The translations under genes were made by a program, and so were the position numbers. From positions 1-64,000 of the forward strand of contig JAWKLX010000051.1 of the NCBI GenBank assembly GCA_041392505.1: 64,000 nt of DNA, given 5' to 3'. Below the pieces are notes generated by a model, which saw nothing but the letters and a program-made list of their open reading frames with translations, did no database searches and was not told the DNA's origin. Each line of letters begins with the position of its first letter. Within the stretch, counting starts at the first letter, position 1. This DNA comes from UBA6168 sp041392505 (GTDB lineage: Bacteria > Bacteroidota > Bacteroidia > Chitinophagales > Saprospiraceae). Positions 8,213 to 17,700 of this stretch are shown here, piece by piece.

Positions 8213-8950
8213 ATGCCGAGCATCGACATCCGCACCACGCAAAACGTCTCCATTGAGTACGAACTAGCTTCCCTCCGGGAGCGGTTCTTCGGCTTTTTCA
8301 TTGACTTGTTCATTTATTACATCATCTACATTTCCCTGTTCATGTTTTTGGCGTTTACGTTGGGAGAGTTTATGACTGGTTGGGGCATCCAGTTTTTGGT
8401 ACTCATGCAGGTGGCAGGGCTGATGCTTTATCATTTCTTGTCATTGGTTTTTATGAATGGCCAAACTTGGGGAAAAAAAGCCGTGAGCCTGAGAGTGGTG
8501 CGGTTGGACGGCCAAGAAGCGGGGGTCGGTGATTATACGATGCGCAGCCTCTTTCTTTTGCTGGACTTTATTTTTTCCGCTGGAGTGTTGGGCGCCGTTT
8601 TGATTTCTTCCACTTTTCGTGGCCAACGCCTCGGCGACCTCGCTGCCAACACCACTGTTATCCGCACGAAAAACCAGCTCCATTTCCAACTGAACGACAT
8701 TTTGAACATCCAATCAATTGACGACTACGAACCCCAATATCCTGCGGTCAAACTGCTGAGCGAACCGGATGTCCTTTTAATAAAAAATACGATTAGCCGT
8801 TACCAAACCTGGCGCAACCAGGCCCACGCCAACGCCATCAATGAAACAGCTCAAGTCGTTGCGCAGCAGCTCAACATCGAACAACCCCAAGGCAACCAAA
8901 TTGACTTTTTAAAAACCCTGATCCGGGACTATATCGTTTTGACGAGGTAG
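8213..8950 (+). CDS. RDD family membrane protein
   Basis: The 245-residue product has the RDD domain in its first 155 residues: the Arg-containing first helix region (LRERFFGFFIDLFIYYIIYISL), a second hydrophobic segment, the conserved GQTWGKKAVSLRVVRLDGQ block, and the third helix region with Asp (LLLDFIFSAGVLGAVLI) followed by RGQRLGDLAANTTVI. The C-terminal 85 residues are a soluble helical extension common to the Bacteroidota form. RDD proteins are implicated in ion or amine transport and stress tolerance; the substrate is unknown. Confidence 0.9.
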   Translation: MPSIDIRTTQNVSIEYELASLRERFFGFFIDLFIYYIIYISLFMFLAFTLGEFMTGWGIQFLVLMQVAGLMLYHFLSLVFMNGQTWGKKAVSLRVVRLDGQEAGVGDYTMRSLFLLLDFIFSAGVLGAVLISSTFRGQRLGDLAANTTVIRTKNQLHFQLNDILNIQSIDDYEPQYPAVKLLSEPDVLLIKNTISRYQTWRNQAHANAINETAQVVAQQLNIEQPQGNQIDFLKTLIRDYIVLTR

Positions 8951-8960
8951 GCTGTTTATA

Positions 8961-9062
8961 GTTCGTTAGTCTTCAGTTCGTCAGTTCGCCAGCCAGCAAC
9001 GTTAAATTGGCTGTAAACACAAGACTGACGACTGACGAACTGAAGACTGACGACTGGCGAAC
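8961..9062. repeat. Heptamer-type repeat pair (GACTGAC / GTTCGTC units)
   Basis: Units such as GACTGAC, GACTGAC, GAACTGAA, GACTGAC, GACTGGC (9023-9058) face complementary units at 8961-8989, giving a long imperfect hairpin between the RDD gene and the secreted protein gene. It ends about 14 bp before the next start codon. The frame of the following gene extends through it, creating a spurious longer N-terminus. Confidence 0.75.
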
Positions 9063-9075
9063 TAAAAACTTGGCT

Positions 9076-10500
9076 ATGAAAAAAATAATATCCTTCTCCT
9101 TTTTCCTATTCCCCTTGATGCTGGTAGCACAGGTTGTTACCGTTTCGGACGAATTTTCCATCCGGGAAAACCTTGCGTACTATTTATTGGATGACCAAAG
9201 GGGCAACGTGCTGCTCTTTCACGACCGAACCACAAAATTTGAGGTGCAAGGTTTTGACGAACGCCTCCACAAACAATGGGAAAAAGAAATCGAACTCGAT
9301 AAAAAACGGCCCGAAATCATTGACGTCGCCTCGGTCGGTGGGGACTTTTGCGTCATGTATTCTTATCGCGACAAGGGCCAAATAATCCTCAAAGCCCACC
9401 GTTACAACCCCGGAGCCGACTTGGTAGATTCGGTCACTTTCAAAAACCTTGGAAATATTTTCCACCAACCCGGCATTGAGGTTGAATACTCTGAAGACAA
9501 AAAAGTAGCTCTTTTGTGGAGTGTCGAAAACCAAAGTGAAATAACAGCCATGGCCTTCCACATGGGCCGTATGAAGCTGCTGTGGGAGCAAAAAATGAAC
9601 ATCAATAATTTAGTCTTCACCCGCGATTTCCAACAAATGTTGGTGGACAATGAAGGCAACATGTACTTGGTGTTAAAAAAAGATAACCGCCGTAGCAAAC
9701 TGGACGAGCACTATATTGAGATTTTCGAATGTGGTGGTGAAGACGTGGAACAGATCAACCGCTACACCGTGAACATGCAAGGACGGTTGACTTACGATGC
9801 TTTTTTTACTTTTGACAACCTTAACAATTCTTTGGTAGCTGGCGGGCTTTATGGCGATGACAACAGCTACAATGCCAATGGCTCTTTTTACCTAAATGTT
9901 TCCCACCAAAACCCCGATCGGCAAACGTTGGTGTTCCACCCATTTGAAAATGACTTCGTCAATGTCCTTTTGGAAAAAAACAAATCCAAAAACAAGGGCC
10001 TGACCGAAGTCGAAGTACAAGATGTGGTTTTGCGGCGCGATGGCGGCATTTTACTCATCGGCGAGCTGGCCAAAGAATTTGTGCGGGGAGGGGCTTCTTC
10101 GGCCTATTATGCCCGCACGGGTGTGCGTCCGATTATTGATTATTATTACGACGACCTTTTCCTGATTTCCCTCCACCCTACTGGCGAATTGCATTGGAAA
10201 AACATTTTGCATAAAAAACAATATTCGCAGGATGACGATGCGGTTTACTCCTCTTATTTTTTGGCGAAAACGCCGAGCGCACTTCGCTTCGTTTTCAACG
10301 ATGAGGTCAAACAGGCGAATACCGTCAGTGAATATGTGGTGCAGGGCAATGGCGAATTTGACCGCAATGCCGTCATGAATACTGAGCGCAAAGACCTTTC
10401 CATGCGATTTAGGGATGGCATCCAAATCTCATCCAACGCATTTGTTGTGCCCAGTGAAAAAAGACATAAAGTGAAATTGGTAAAGGTGCAGTTTGATTAA
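9076..10500 (+). CDS. Secreted protein of unknown function, propeller-like
   Basis: I place the start at 9076 because a good signal peptide begins there (MKKIISFSFFLFPLMLVAQ); an upstream in-frame ATG at 9007 lies in the repeat. The mature part is about 455 residues with repeated strand motifs (YLLDDQRGNVLLFHDRT, LVFTRDFQQMLVDNEGNMYL, YDAFFTFDNLNNSLVAGGLYG, VVLRRDGGILLIGELAKEF) that suggest a beta-propeller-like fold. There is no sorting domain. I do not recognise a named family. It is the last gene before a strong hairpin at 10538-10580. Confidence 0.7.
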   Translation: MKKIISFSFFLFPLMLVAQVVTVSDEFSIRENLAYYLLDDQRGNVLLFHDRTTKFEVQGFDERLHKQWEKEIELDKKRPEIIDVASVGGDFCVMYSYRDKGQIILKAHRYNPGADLVDSVTFKNLGNIFHQPGIEVEYSEDKKVALLWSVENQSEITAMAFHMGRMKLLWEQKMNINNLVFTRDFQQMLVDNEGNMYLVLKKDNRRSKLDEHYIEIFECGGEDVEQINRYTVNMQGRLTYDAFFTFDNLNNSLVAGGLYGDDNSYNANGSFYLNVSHQNPDRQTLVFHPFENDFVNVLLEKNKSKNKGLTEVEVQDVVLRRDGGILLIGELAKEFVRGGASSAYYARTGVRPIIDYYYDDLFLISLHPTGELHWKNILHKKQYSQDDDAVYSSYFLAKTPSALRFVFNDEVKQANTVSEYVVQGNGEFDRNAVMNTERKDLSMRFRDGIQISSNAFVVPSEKRHKVKLVKVQFD

Positions 10501-10600
10501 ATACAGCGTAACAAAAATTTCTTTCTGCGCAGAAAGGTTTTTAGGCGGCGAGCGGCTAAAAGCCGCTCGCCGCCTAAAAAAACTATTGTTACACAGTATT
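10499..10600. repeat. Palindromic element with TACTGTGTAAC ends and a strong GC hairpin
   Basis: The outer ends form an imperfect inverted repeat (AATACAGCGTAACAA against AATACTGTGTAACAA). The core (10538-10580) is a perfect 20-bp inverted repeat with a 3-nt loop, TTTTTAGGCGGCGAGCGGCT and its complement, with T-runs on both sides. It should work as a terminator for the 9076 gene. The end sequence recurs at 27484-27765, suggesting a dispersed element family. Confidence 0.65.
10538..10580 (+). terminator. Strong intrinsic terminator hairpin
   Basis: Twenty-bp perfect arms, AAA loop, A-run then T-rich context. It lies 38 bp after the stop codon at 10500. Confidence 0.75.
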
Positions 10601-10710
10601 AGATTTACTGACTTTATTTAAAAACTATTTTCACACTTCACAATTATTATTTTTTCGAAAAATATAAATACCATTGCCGAATTTTATGATAAATAAATAT
10701 ACCGTCCTCC

Positions 10711-10723
10711 TTTTTTTTTTTTT
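10711..10723 (+). repeat. Homopolymer of 13 T separating signal peptide and GH53 frame
   Basis: An ATG at 10686 opens MINKYTVLLFFF, a signal-peptide-like stretch, but the frame hits TAA at 10725. With one more T, or two fewer, it would join the GH53 frame (INNSLLKGQCLILGADLSY). The tract is therefore a candidate slipped-strand switch or a sequencing error. Confidence 0.7.
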
Positions 10724-10735
10724 ATAAACAATAGC

Positions 10736-12070
10736 TTGCTAAAAGGTCAGTGCCTGATTCTCGGTGCCGATCTTTCTTATGTAAATACCATCGAAAAAAA
10801 TAGTGGTGTCTATCATGACGAAGATGGCAACGCTATTGACCCGTATGAATATTTTGCAGAAAGGGGCGTCAATATGGTTAGAATGAGGCTGTGGCACACA
10901 CCCGAAAACAATACCGATGTTTGTGGACAACCCATTACCACAAATAATTTACAGGATGTAATTATCGGATTTAAACGGGCAAAGGCCGCTGGCATGAAAT
11001 TAAATTTAGCCATCCATTATGGCGATTATTTTAACGACCCCGGCAAACAAAAAATGCCTGCGGCGTGGGTCGGCTTACCCAACAATATATTAATCGACTC
11101 TATTTATCAATATACTTATGCTGTATTAAATACCCTATTTTCCGAAAATATAATTCCTGATATAGTAGCCGTTGGCAACGAAACTACCTGGGGTTTTATT
11201 GACGCCACCGAAACCACCGATGGTTGGGAATGGCCATTGGATGCGGAAAAATTCAATGCTGGATTTAATGCTATTGATGCTTTTAATACTGACCATAATT
11301 CCTCCATAAAAAAGGCAGTTCATTTTACCGATAAAACGGCTGCCTGGCTGGCAGGATTATTCAATGAAAATGGCATTACTAATTTTGATATGATCGGATT
11401 ATCTTTTTATCCCGCTTGGTCAGATTTCAATTCCGTCGCAGCTTTTGGGGAATTAATTACCGATTTAAAAAATAATTACAACAAAGAAATAATGGTATTT
11501 GAAACGGGAGCGGTTTGGACCACGGGTTATGCTGATAATTACAATAATATCATGAATAATTACGCCAATTTAAATTACCCCATTTCACCCCAAGGCCAAA
11601 GGGATTTTTTATTGGATTTAACACAAAACGTTTACACCAATGGTGGCACTGGTGTATTATATTGGGAGCCGGCTTATATCACCTCCCAAATGTGCACAAT
11701 ATGGGGACAAGGCTCACCTTATGAAAATGTCTGCTTTTTTGATTTCAACCACAACAATAAACCATTACCTGCTTTTGATTTTTTTAATTTTTGCGAAACG
11801 ATTAATAGCATAAAAGAAGCAAATGAATTGGAGATTTTAATTTTCCCAAATCCGAATAGTTTGAAAGAAATACAAATTGAATCTCCTGTTGGCTTTATGT
11901 CATGGCAGCTGATTGATGTACACGGGCAAGTTATAGAACAAAATAATTTTAACCGCTCAGACAAATCATCTAAAATATATTTTAACCAACACCCACAAGG
12001 AATTTATTTTTTAAAAATAAAAACAGCAGCAGGAACGTCTATCATCAAGAAGTTAAACCTTTTACGTTGA
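10736..12070 (+). CDS. Glycoside hydrolase family 53 (endo-beta-1,4-galactanase) with T9SS sorting domain
   Basis: GH53 enzymes cut beta-1,4-galactan side chains of pectin. The product has the family opening LGADLSYVNTIE, GVNMVRMRLWHTP, AGMKLNLAIHYGDYFNDPGKQ, the acid/base motif VAVGNETTWGF (about 145-155) and the nucleophile motif IMVFETGAVW (about 255-264). Residues from about 365 form a T9SS type A sorting domain (IFPNPNSLKEIQIE to GIYFLKIKTAAG). The listed start is a TTG at the beginning of the open frame. No signal peptide is in frame; one lies just upstream (ATG 10686) across the 13-T tract, so the true gene probably starts at 10686 and is frameshifted in this copy. The domain itself is intact. 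Confidence 0.88.
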   Translation: MLKGQCLILGADLSYVNTIEKNSGVYHDEDGNAIDPYEYFAERGVNMVRMRLWHTPENNTDVCGQPITTNNLQDVIIGFKRAKAAGMKLNLAIHYGDYFNDPGKQKMPAAWVGLPNNILIDSIYQYTYAVLNTLFSENIIPDIVAVGNETTWGFIDATETTDGWEWPLDAEKFNAGFNAIDAFNTDHNSSIKKAVHFTDKTAAWLAGLFNENGITNFDMIGLSFYPAWSDFNSVAAFGELITDLKNNYNKEIMVFETGAVWTTGYADNYNNIMNNYANLNYPISPQGQRDFLLDLTQNVYTNGGTGVLYWEPAYITSQMCTIWGQGSPYENVCFFDFNHNNKPLPAFDFFNFCETINSIKEANELEILIFPNPNSLKEIQIESPVGFMSWQLIDVHGQVIEQNNFNRSDKSSKIYFNQHPQGIYFLKIKTAAGTSIIKKLNLLR

Positions 12071-12281
12071 AGGCTGCTCCCATCTCCCCTATCAACAAAC
12101 TTTAGCCATCGTTTGCTTATCCACAAATCCAATACCTTGCAATCAAACATTGTTTGCCGAAGGTTCTGAATAGGGTTCACGCCATTCACCACCCGGTTCG
12201 TCAGAAACCAGTAGCACCAAGTCTTTAGCAAGGCTTTATTTGCAGCGGAAATAAATTACTTAATTATCTAAATTTGCTCAA
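12071..12281. other. Gap between GH53 and kinase genes with a -7 box
   Basis: TAAATTTG at 12269-12276 fits the Bacteroidota -7 box and lies only 6 nt before the kinase ATG at 12282, so the kinase mRNA may be nearly leaderless. On the minus strand a stopless stretch (about 12090-12245) reads LKTWCYWFLTNRVVNG, possibly a gene relic that I cannot identify. Confidence 0.4.
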
Positions 12282-13862
12282 ATGAATAAAGCTGCTATTT
12301 ATATTGCCCTACTTTTTGCATCCACTGGCATATTAGACCTGGTGACAACTTATAGCAAACACCACGACATTGTGCTGCAGGACAAAGGCTTGCAATTTGC
12401 GGATGTCGACATTCAAAACATAGTCTTATGGCCACAAAAAAATGATGTATTCATCATTGATGACAAATCAAGAAATGAGACGAGCACCTATAAAGTAAAC
12501 TCACATTATTCTGGCTCAGGCCCCCAAAATATTTTATTATTTAAAAGTAATTTGGGCGAGCGGTCTTACGACCAATTAATCATTGATGCCGTTCAGGGGG
12601 GGCTTGATTTTCAAGACACACTTTCACTTACTTATGAAGACCGGGTAAATTTATTTTCCCACACTGATGATTTCAAAGGCAAGCGGCTTTTGCAACAGGA
12701 AAATAAAAGTTTTTTTTGGAAAATGATGGATTCTGCTTTTATCGTTTCACCGTTCTTGGTCGTCCTTTCACTTGTTACATTTTGGTTGATAGATGGCATC
12801 ATTGGTTTTACGAATAAATTTTCAAAAAAAGACTTGGGCCAGGTTATCAAGCATACATTCATTACTATATTTATAGTATTATTTTTTGTGGCCACTTATG
12901 ACGGGCAAAAATATTCGGCCAGTTGGGTTTCTGCATTTTTAAGAATCCTATTAATTGTTTTGCCGGTTTATATAGCACTACAATATGCTATTAAAAAATA
13001 TTTACCCAAAAAGGATTTGCCTGATCAGGAAATGGTCAAGTTTGTGATTTTATATTTAGGTACGGGCCTCACACTTGTCATTTCAGTTGCAATAGCAAGA
13101 TGGGTGGACAACCATTTTTTTAATGCCTCCCCTTTTATGGCCATGCATGTCATTAATCCGATTCAATTAATGATCTATTTTGCCTTTGCCATAGCTACTG
13201 GCAATTTGTTGAACAACCTCCGCAAATATTATATATCGCTCAACAGCACAAAAAAACAACTGCATTATTCCCAGCAAGAAGTACTGGCCTCACAGGCAGA
13301 GTTAAATGCGCTTCAGGCCAGTGTTAATCCACATTTTTTATATAATTCTCTAAATTCAATTGCCAGTCTTGCACAAATAGACCCCGCTAAAACAGAACAA
13401 ATGGCTTTGTCGCTTTCTTCTTTTTACAAATACACCACCAATCGACAGGACGAACATTTATGCACATTGGAAGAAGAAGTCAACATGTTGGAAACTTACC
13501 TTAATATTGAAAAAATCCGTTTTGGGGAAAGGCTTATCTATCATATACAATGCCCCGCAGAAACCTTATCTCACAAAGTACCCCGTTTTTTATTACAACC
13601 TTTGGTGGAAAATGCCATCAAATATGGTTATAATAAAAACAATAATAAAATCGAAATAAATATTAATTCTAAAATTACTGACGATCAATTAATTTTAAAA
13701 ATTTTTGACAATGGCAGTCCATTTAGCGATGATATGAAATCGGGATATGGGTTGCGGAGCATTACCAAAAAATTAAAATTATTATTCCCCGTTAAACATA
13801 ATATTGAATTTATAAATGAACCACAGAAACACGTTTTTATTTCTATAGCCAGAATTTTATAA
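12282..13862 (+). CDS. LytS-type sensor histidine kinase
   Basis: The 526-residue membrane protein has a first helix (IYIALLFASTGILDLVTTY), an extracytoplasmic domain (about 25-140), then several helices (140-310). The cytoplasmic part has the His_kinase (PF06580) region: LNALQASVNPHFLYNSLNSI with the phospho-accepting His (about 353), then YLNIEKIRFGERL. The ATPase N box is LLQPLVENAIKYG and the G box is SGYGLRSI. It phosphorylates the response regulator encoded 43 bp downstream. The signal sensed is unknown. Confidence 0.9.
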   Translation: MNKAAIYIALLFASTGILDLVTTYSKHHDIVLQDKGLQFADVDIQNIVLWPQKNDVFIIDDKSRNETSTYKVNSHYSGSGPQNILLFKSNLGERSYDQLIIDAVQGGLDFQDTLSLTYEDRVNLFSHTDDFKGKRLLQQENKSFFWKMMDSAFIVSPFLVVLSLVTFWLIDGIIGFTNKFSKKDLGQVIKHTFITIFIVLFFVATYDGQKYSASWVSAFLRILLIVLPVYIALQYAIKKYLPKKDLPDQEMVKFVILYLGTGLTLVISVAIARWVDNHFFNASPFMAMHVINPIQLMIYFAFAIATGNLLNNLRKYYISLNSTKKQLHYSQQEVLASQAELNALQASVNPHFLYNSLNSIASLAQIDPAKTEQMALSLSSFYKYTTNRQDEHLCTLEEEVNMLETYLNIEKIRFGERLIYHIQCPAETLSHKVPRFLLQPLVENAIKYGYNKNNNKIEININSKITDDQLILKIFDNGSPFSDDMKSGYGLRSITKKLKLLFPVKHNIEFINEPQKHVFISIARIL

Positions 13863-13905
13863 TCCAACTAAAAATAAATACCGGATTAAAAATCCGAGTT
13901 CCACC

Positions 13906-14664
13906 ATGGTCAAAACCATCATCATAGACGACGAAAGCCCGGCCCGCATGAGGGTAAAAAAGTTAATGGAAGCACATCCCGAACAGCTGCATTTACTGGG
14001 CGAAGCGGATTGTGGGAGCGAAGCCATAAAAATGATTGAAACACTTCGCCCCGATGCTATTTTTCTGGATATTCAGATGCCGGACATGTCAGGTTTTGAT
14101 GTACTATCGCATTTGTCTTATCAACCGTTTATCATATTCACAACCGCTTATTCGGAATATGCAATCAAAGCATTTGAATCCAATTCTGTGGACTATTTGG
14201 TAAAACCCATAGAGGCGGAACGTTTTAAAAAAGCCATCAAAAAATTGGAACTTTTTAGTAAAACTACCAACCAAAATTATTGGAAAAAACTGGAAAAATT
14301 ATTCCAACAAATAAAACCAGTCAAACAAATATTTTCCCTACCTGTCAAAAAGAAAGATAAAATTATTTTAATTGACTTCGAGGATATATCCCATTTTAAA
14401 GCAGAGGATAAATATGTTCTTGCATTGATGAACGACGGCTCTTCCCATTTATTAAATAAATCCATTACACAATTGGAAAATGAATTACCCGAGGAATTTA
14501 TCCGTGTACACCGATCATATATCATCAACCGGAATTATATTTTTGAGATCAAAAAATATTTTAAAGGAAAGCTGATCTTATATTTAAAAGATAAAAGCCA
14601 AAGTGAAGTAATGACGGGAGAGACTTATGCTGAAAAAATAAAGGGACTGCTGGGGCTTAAATAA
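13906..14664 (+). CDS. LytTR-family response regulator
   Basis: The 252-residue product has a CheY-like receiver domain (1-120): acidic pair DDE (9-11), phospho-acceptor Asp in AIFLDIQMPDMSG (about 55), Thr in FTTAYSEYA and Lys in YLVKPIEAERF. The C-terminal LytTR DNA-binding domain (about 145-245) shows the usual ISHFKAEDKYVLALMNDG, LNKSITQLENELP and FIRVHRSYIINRNYI motifs. LytTR regulators bind paired direct repeats at promoters, often of surface-polymer genes. It forms an operon with the LytS-type kinase upstream. Confidence 0.93.
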   Translation: MVKTIIIDDESPARMRVKKLMEAHPEQLHLLGEADCGSEAIKMIETLRPDAIFLDIQMPDMSGFDVLSHLSYQPFIIFTTAYSEYAIKAFESNSVDYLVKPIEAERFKKAIKKLELFSKTTNQNYWKKLEKLFQQIKPVKQIFSLPVKKKDKIILIDFEDISHFKAEDKYVLALMNDGSSHLLNKSITQLENELPEEFIRVHRSYIINRNYIFEIKKYFKGKLILYLKDKSQSEVMTGETYAEKIKGLLGLK

Positions 14665-14719
14665 ATAATTGTGCAGATTAAGAGTTGGCTTTTCCCAGAA
14701 AGTGGGTTTTACTTTTTTG

Positions 14720-14769
14720 ATTAACGATTAGAGCTTACATGATGCATCATGTAAGCTCTAATCGTTAAT
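14720..14769. terminator. 50-bp perfect palindrome, bidirectional terminator
   Basis: A perfect 25-bp-arm palindrome with no loop (ATTAACGATTAGAGCTTACA on the left arm, centre GATGCATC). It lies between convergent genes, the response regulator and the minus-strand gene ending at 14784. T-rich upstream and A-rich downstream flanks fit use in both directions. Confidence 0.75.
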
Positions 14770-14783
14770 TAAAAACCAACATT

Positions 14784-17700
14784 TTAAAAATCCATCCCTA
14801 TACTAAAATACAACCTTGGGTCCTGCACCACTCTTGTCTCCACACCCCAGGCATAATCCAACCGAACAAAATAGCCAAACAACAAAGTGCGGATACCGCC
14901 GCCATAACCATACACGATCGGGTCACGGAAATAATTCACTTTAATATTGACATTGGTATTGCTGGTCTCAAAAGTATTCAATGGACTGGTTTCATTAAAC
15001 GGGTTGACGCCTTCCCAAGCCGTTCCTGCATCGAAGAAAGCAACCAGTTGAAAATTGCGGACAAAATTGGAGGAGGAGCGGCGGAATAAATAGCGGAACA
15101 CCGGCGCCCTGAATTCCGCATTGAACAACGCATAAGTGTTGCCATTGCGCACATTTAATTTAAAGCCCCTTGCATTGGTGGCAACTGAGCGGTATACAAA
15201 TTCATCAGCTGGTGGTAAGGGGATTGTTTCATCAAATGATTGGAACAACCAATTGTCAGTACCTCCAAGCATGTAAAGTATTTTTTCTTGCCCAAAAGAA
15301 CTTGCCCCTGCGATTCGGGCCGCCAAGACCGACCACTTCAATACCCGCTGATAATGCCGCGCATCCAACCCTACCACATACATAAAACCGTCGTTGGCTT
15401 TGAATTGATAATTTTCCCTCAAGTCCACTTCAAACCCTTTCACGATCTCTGCGAAAAACTTGTAGCGGGTACCGTTTTTAATGTTCAAAGAAACATCGAT
15501 CGTATTGTCGAAAACATACTCACCTTTGACGCCTAAACGTTGGGTGCGCTGGGTCGGGATTTCGAGAGAATAGTCATTTAAAGAAAGTAAGACTGTTTTA
15601 TCAAAACGCAGCGTAGCCGTCCCACGGATGCTAGTATATATATCCAATGGATAGCGCACTTGGTACTGCATCAAAAAGGTAGAATTGTCATATTTAAATT
15701 GATCCAAAGGTGGTGCTATGACAGGTTGCGGGGCATTTGGAAAGGTCTGTAAAAATGGGCTAACACTACCATTTGATGGCCTATCATCAACGGTAAACCG
15801 CAATCTCCGGCGATAGACGGCATACCGCTTATCGAGCCGTTTCTTTTTGTCGTAGAAATAGGCGAAATATTCTGCACCATTGAAAGACGTCGGGATGCGG
15901 ATGCCGCCCTCAAATTCATAATCTTCAAAAAGATCTTTAAAATTAGCTTTCAACAAAATGCCCGGAGGCGGATAGCCAAAATCTTGAGGCACTCCCGAAT
16001 AGGTGTTGAGGCCATCAAACAACAAGTTATTGTCCAATTGGGTGGTCACAAAGTCGGTGCGAAACTTCAGGCGGTACGGCACGATGCGGCTGGAACGGAA
16101 ATCATGAACCTTTTTAACTTCTTCCTCCGGTTCAACTGATTTATAAACCACGGGGGGCTGTTGCACCTGCTGTGGTTTTTCTTTTTCCTTTTCCTCGGTT
16201 TTTTGGACGGGCACCTCCTCGTCGTCAAATTCACTTTGGAAAAGATAATTGTCGATGTCGATGGTTTGGGTGGAAGTGTCCTGCTTTTCTTGAGGCACAT
16301 CCGATACATCGATCGGTTCATTGCTTACTTCCTCCAACTTGTTTTCCACGACCACTTCTTCTTCCTCCAAAACTGGCGACGACAAAATCCTGACCCGCTG
16401 TTGCTGATACCCTGAGAAAGAAGGGACAATGGATTTTTCTGGATTTATTTCATTCAAATAAATATCCCAAGCGCCATCCCGAAACGTCATTTCTACAAAC
16501 CTTGAACTGTTTCTCGCTTTATGTTGGGACAAAATGTTGCGGTCATAATTGGTCGAAAAATGATTGACAGCACGTTGTTTGATAATAGTGTCCAGCTGGA
16601 CAGAGGCGATTTGAGCATACGCAACACTATCCAATTTTTCCACGATCACCGAATCTGCATTTAACCGCATTTCGGTGCCATCTTCAAAAGTGATGATGTT
16701 TTCAAAATGGTGAATGTAGTCTTCGAGGTAGCCATTTTTACGGTTAAAAATACCAGACTCATCCGTTAGGAAAGAAAACCATGTATCATCGACAGCCATC
16801 GGCTTGCGCTCATTTGCGTGGGGGGTGTAGGTTACCTGCACCAGTTCACCTTTCGTATTAAAGCCAATAGAGTCGAGGTTGAGGTAATAGATGTCGAAAT
16901 TGGCGATCGGCAAAATGGTATCCAAGTTGGCGGATACATTCAAGGAATCGGGGCGGTTGGAAGAGAACAAGATGCCCCGTTGACCGCGCACGTTGACGAA
17001 AGAGGCATCGAGGTCGTCCCAAAAATCATTGGTAAGCCGTTGAGTCTGACGGGTTTGGGTGTAATATAAAAACAGGTCGGACTGCCCCCGGACGGCAGCA
17101 GAAAAGACCAAGTCATTGGAATTCACATAATCCAAACTGTAAATCCGCTGAAACTGGGAATTCATCACTTCCGTGAAATCATCCTTGGTCATGATGTTGT
17201 ATTTCATCAATGAGACAACATCCCGGTGTTCATAAATGATCGCCAATTCGAGGCCATTGGGGTTCCATGCGAGCAATGGATAGTTGTAGTCCGTCGCTTG
17301 CAGCATGTTGCGGAAACCACCTTTATAAACAAGCGTCCGGTCGCCAGTGGCTAAGTCTTGGATAAAGACTTTCGTCCGGCCAATTTCATTGAGGACATAG
17401 GCGATTTTGGTACCGTCAGGGTTGATCTTTAGTTCAGTAATGGGGGATTTGCGCTTGTTTTTGATGGCTATTTCCCCTGTCAAATCTTTGGTAGACTGAA
17501 AGCCATTGGTCTCATTCGCATATTGCTGTTGGTAATAGCGGCTCCAGCTTTCAGCCGTTTTCTCGTAAGTGCTGCCCAAGACGTACAAAAAACCACTCTC
17601 CACACTGCGGTTGATGCGGGTCAGGTAGAGCAAATTGGCCACGGTGGAATAGCCATAATGTTGGCTGATAAAATGCCACAGCGAATGCCCTGCGATGCGC

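Noticed and set aside
9007..9075. Longer N-terminus for the secreted protein at 9076
   Set aside because: The extension is translated heptamer repeat and would hide a good signal peptide.
12004..12231. Minus-strand ORF of 75 codons opposite the kinase upstream region
   Set aside because: It looks coding-like (TWCYWFLTNRVVNG) but overlaps the GH53 end, has no recognisable family and no clear start signal; at most a relic.
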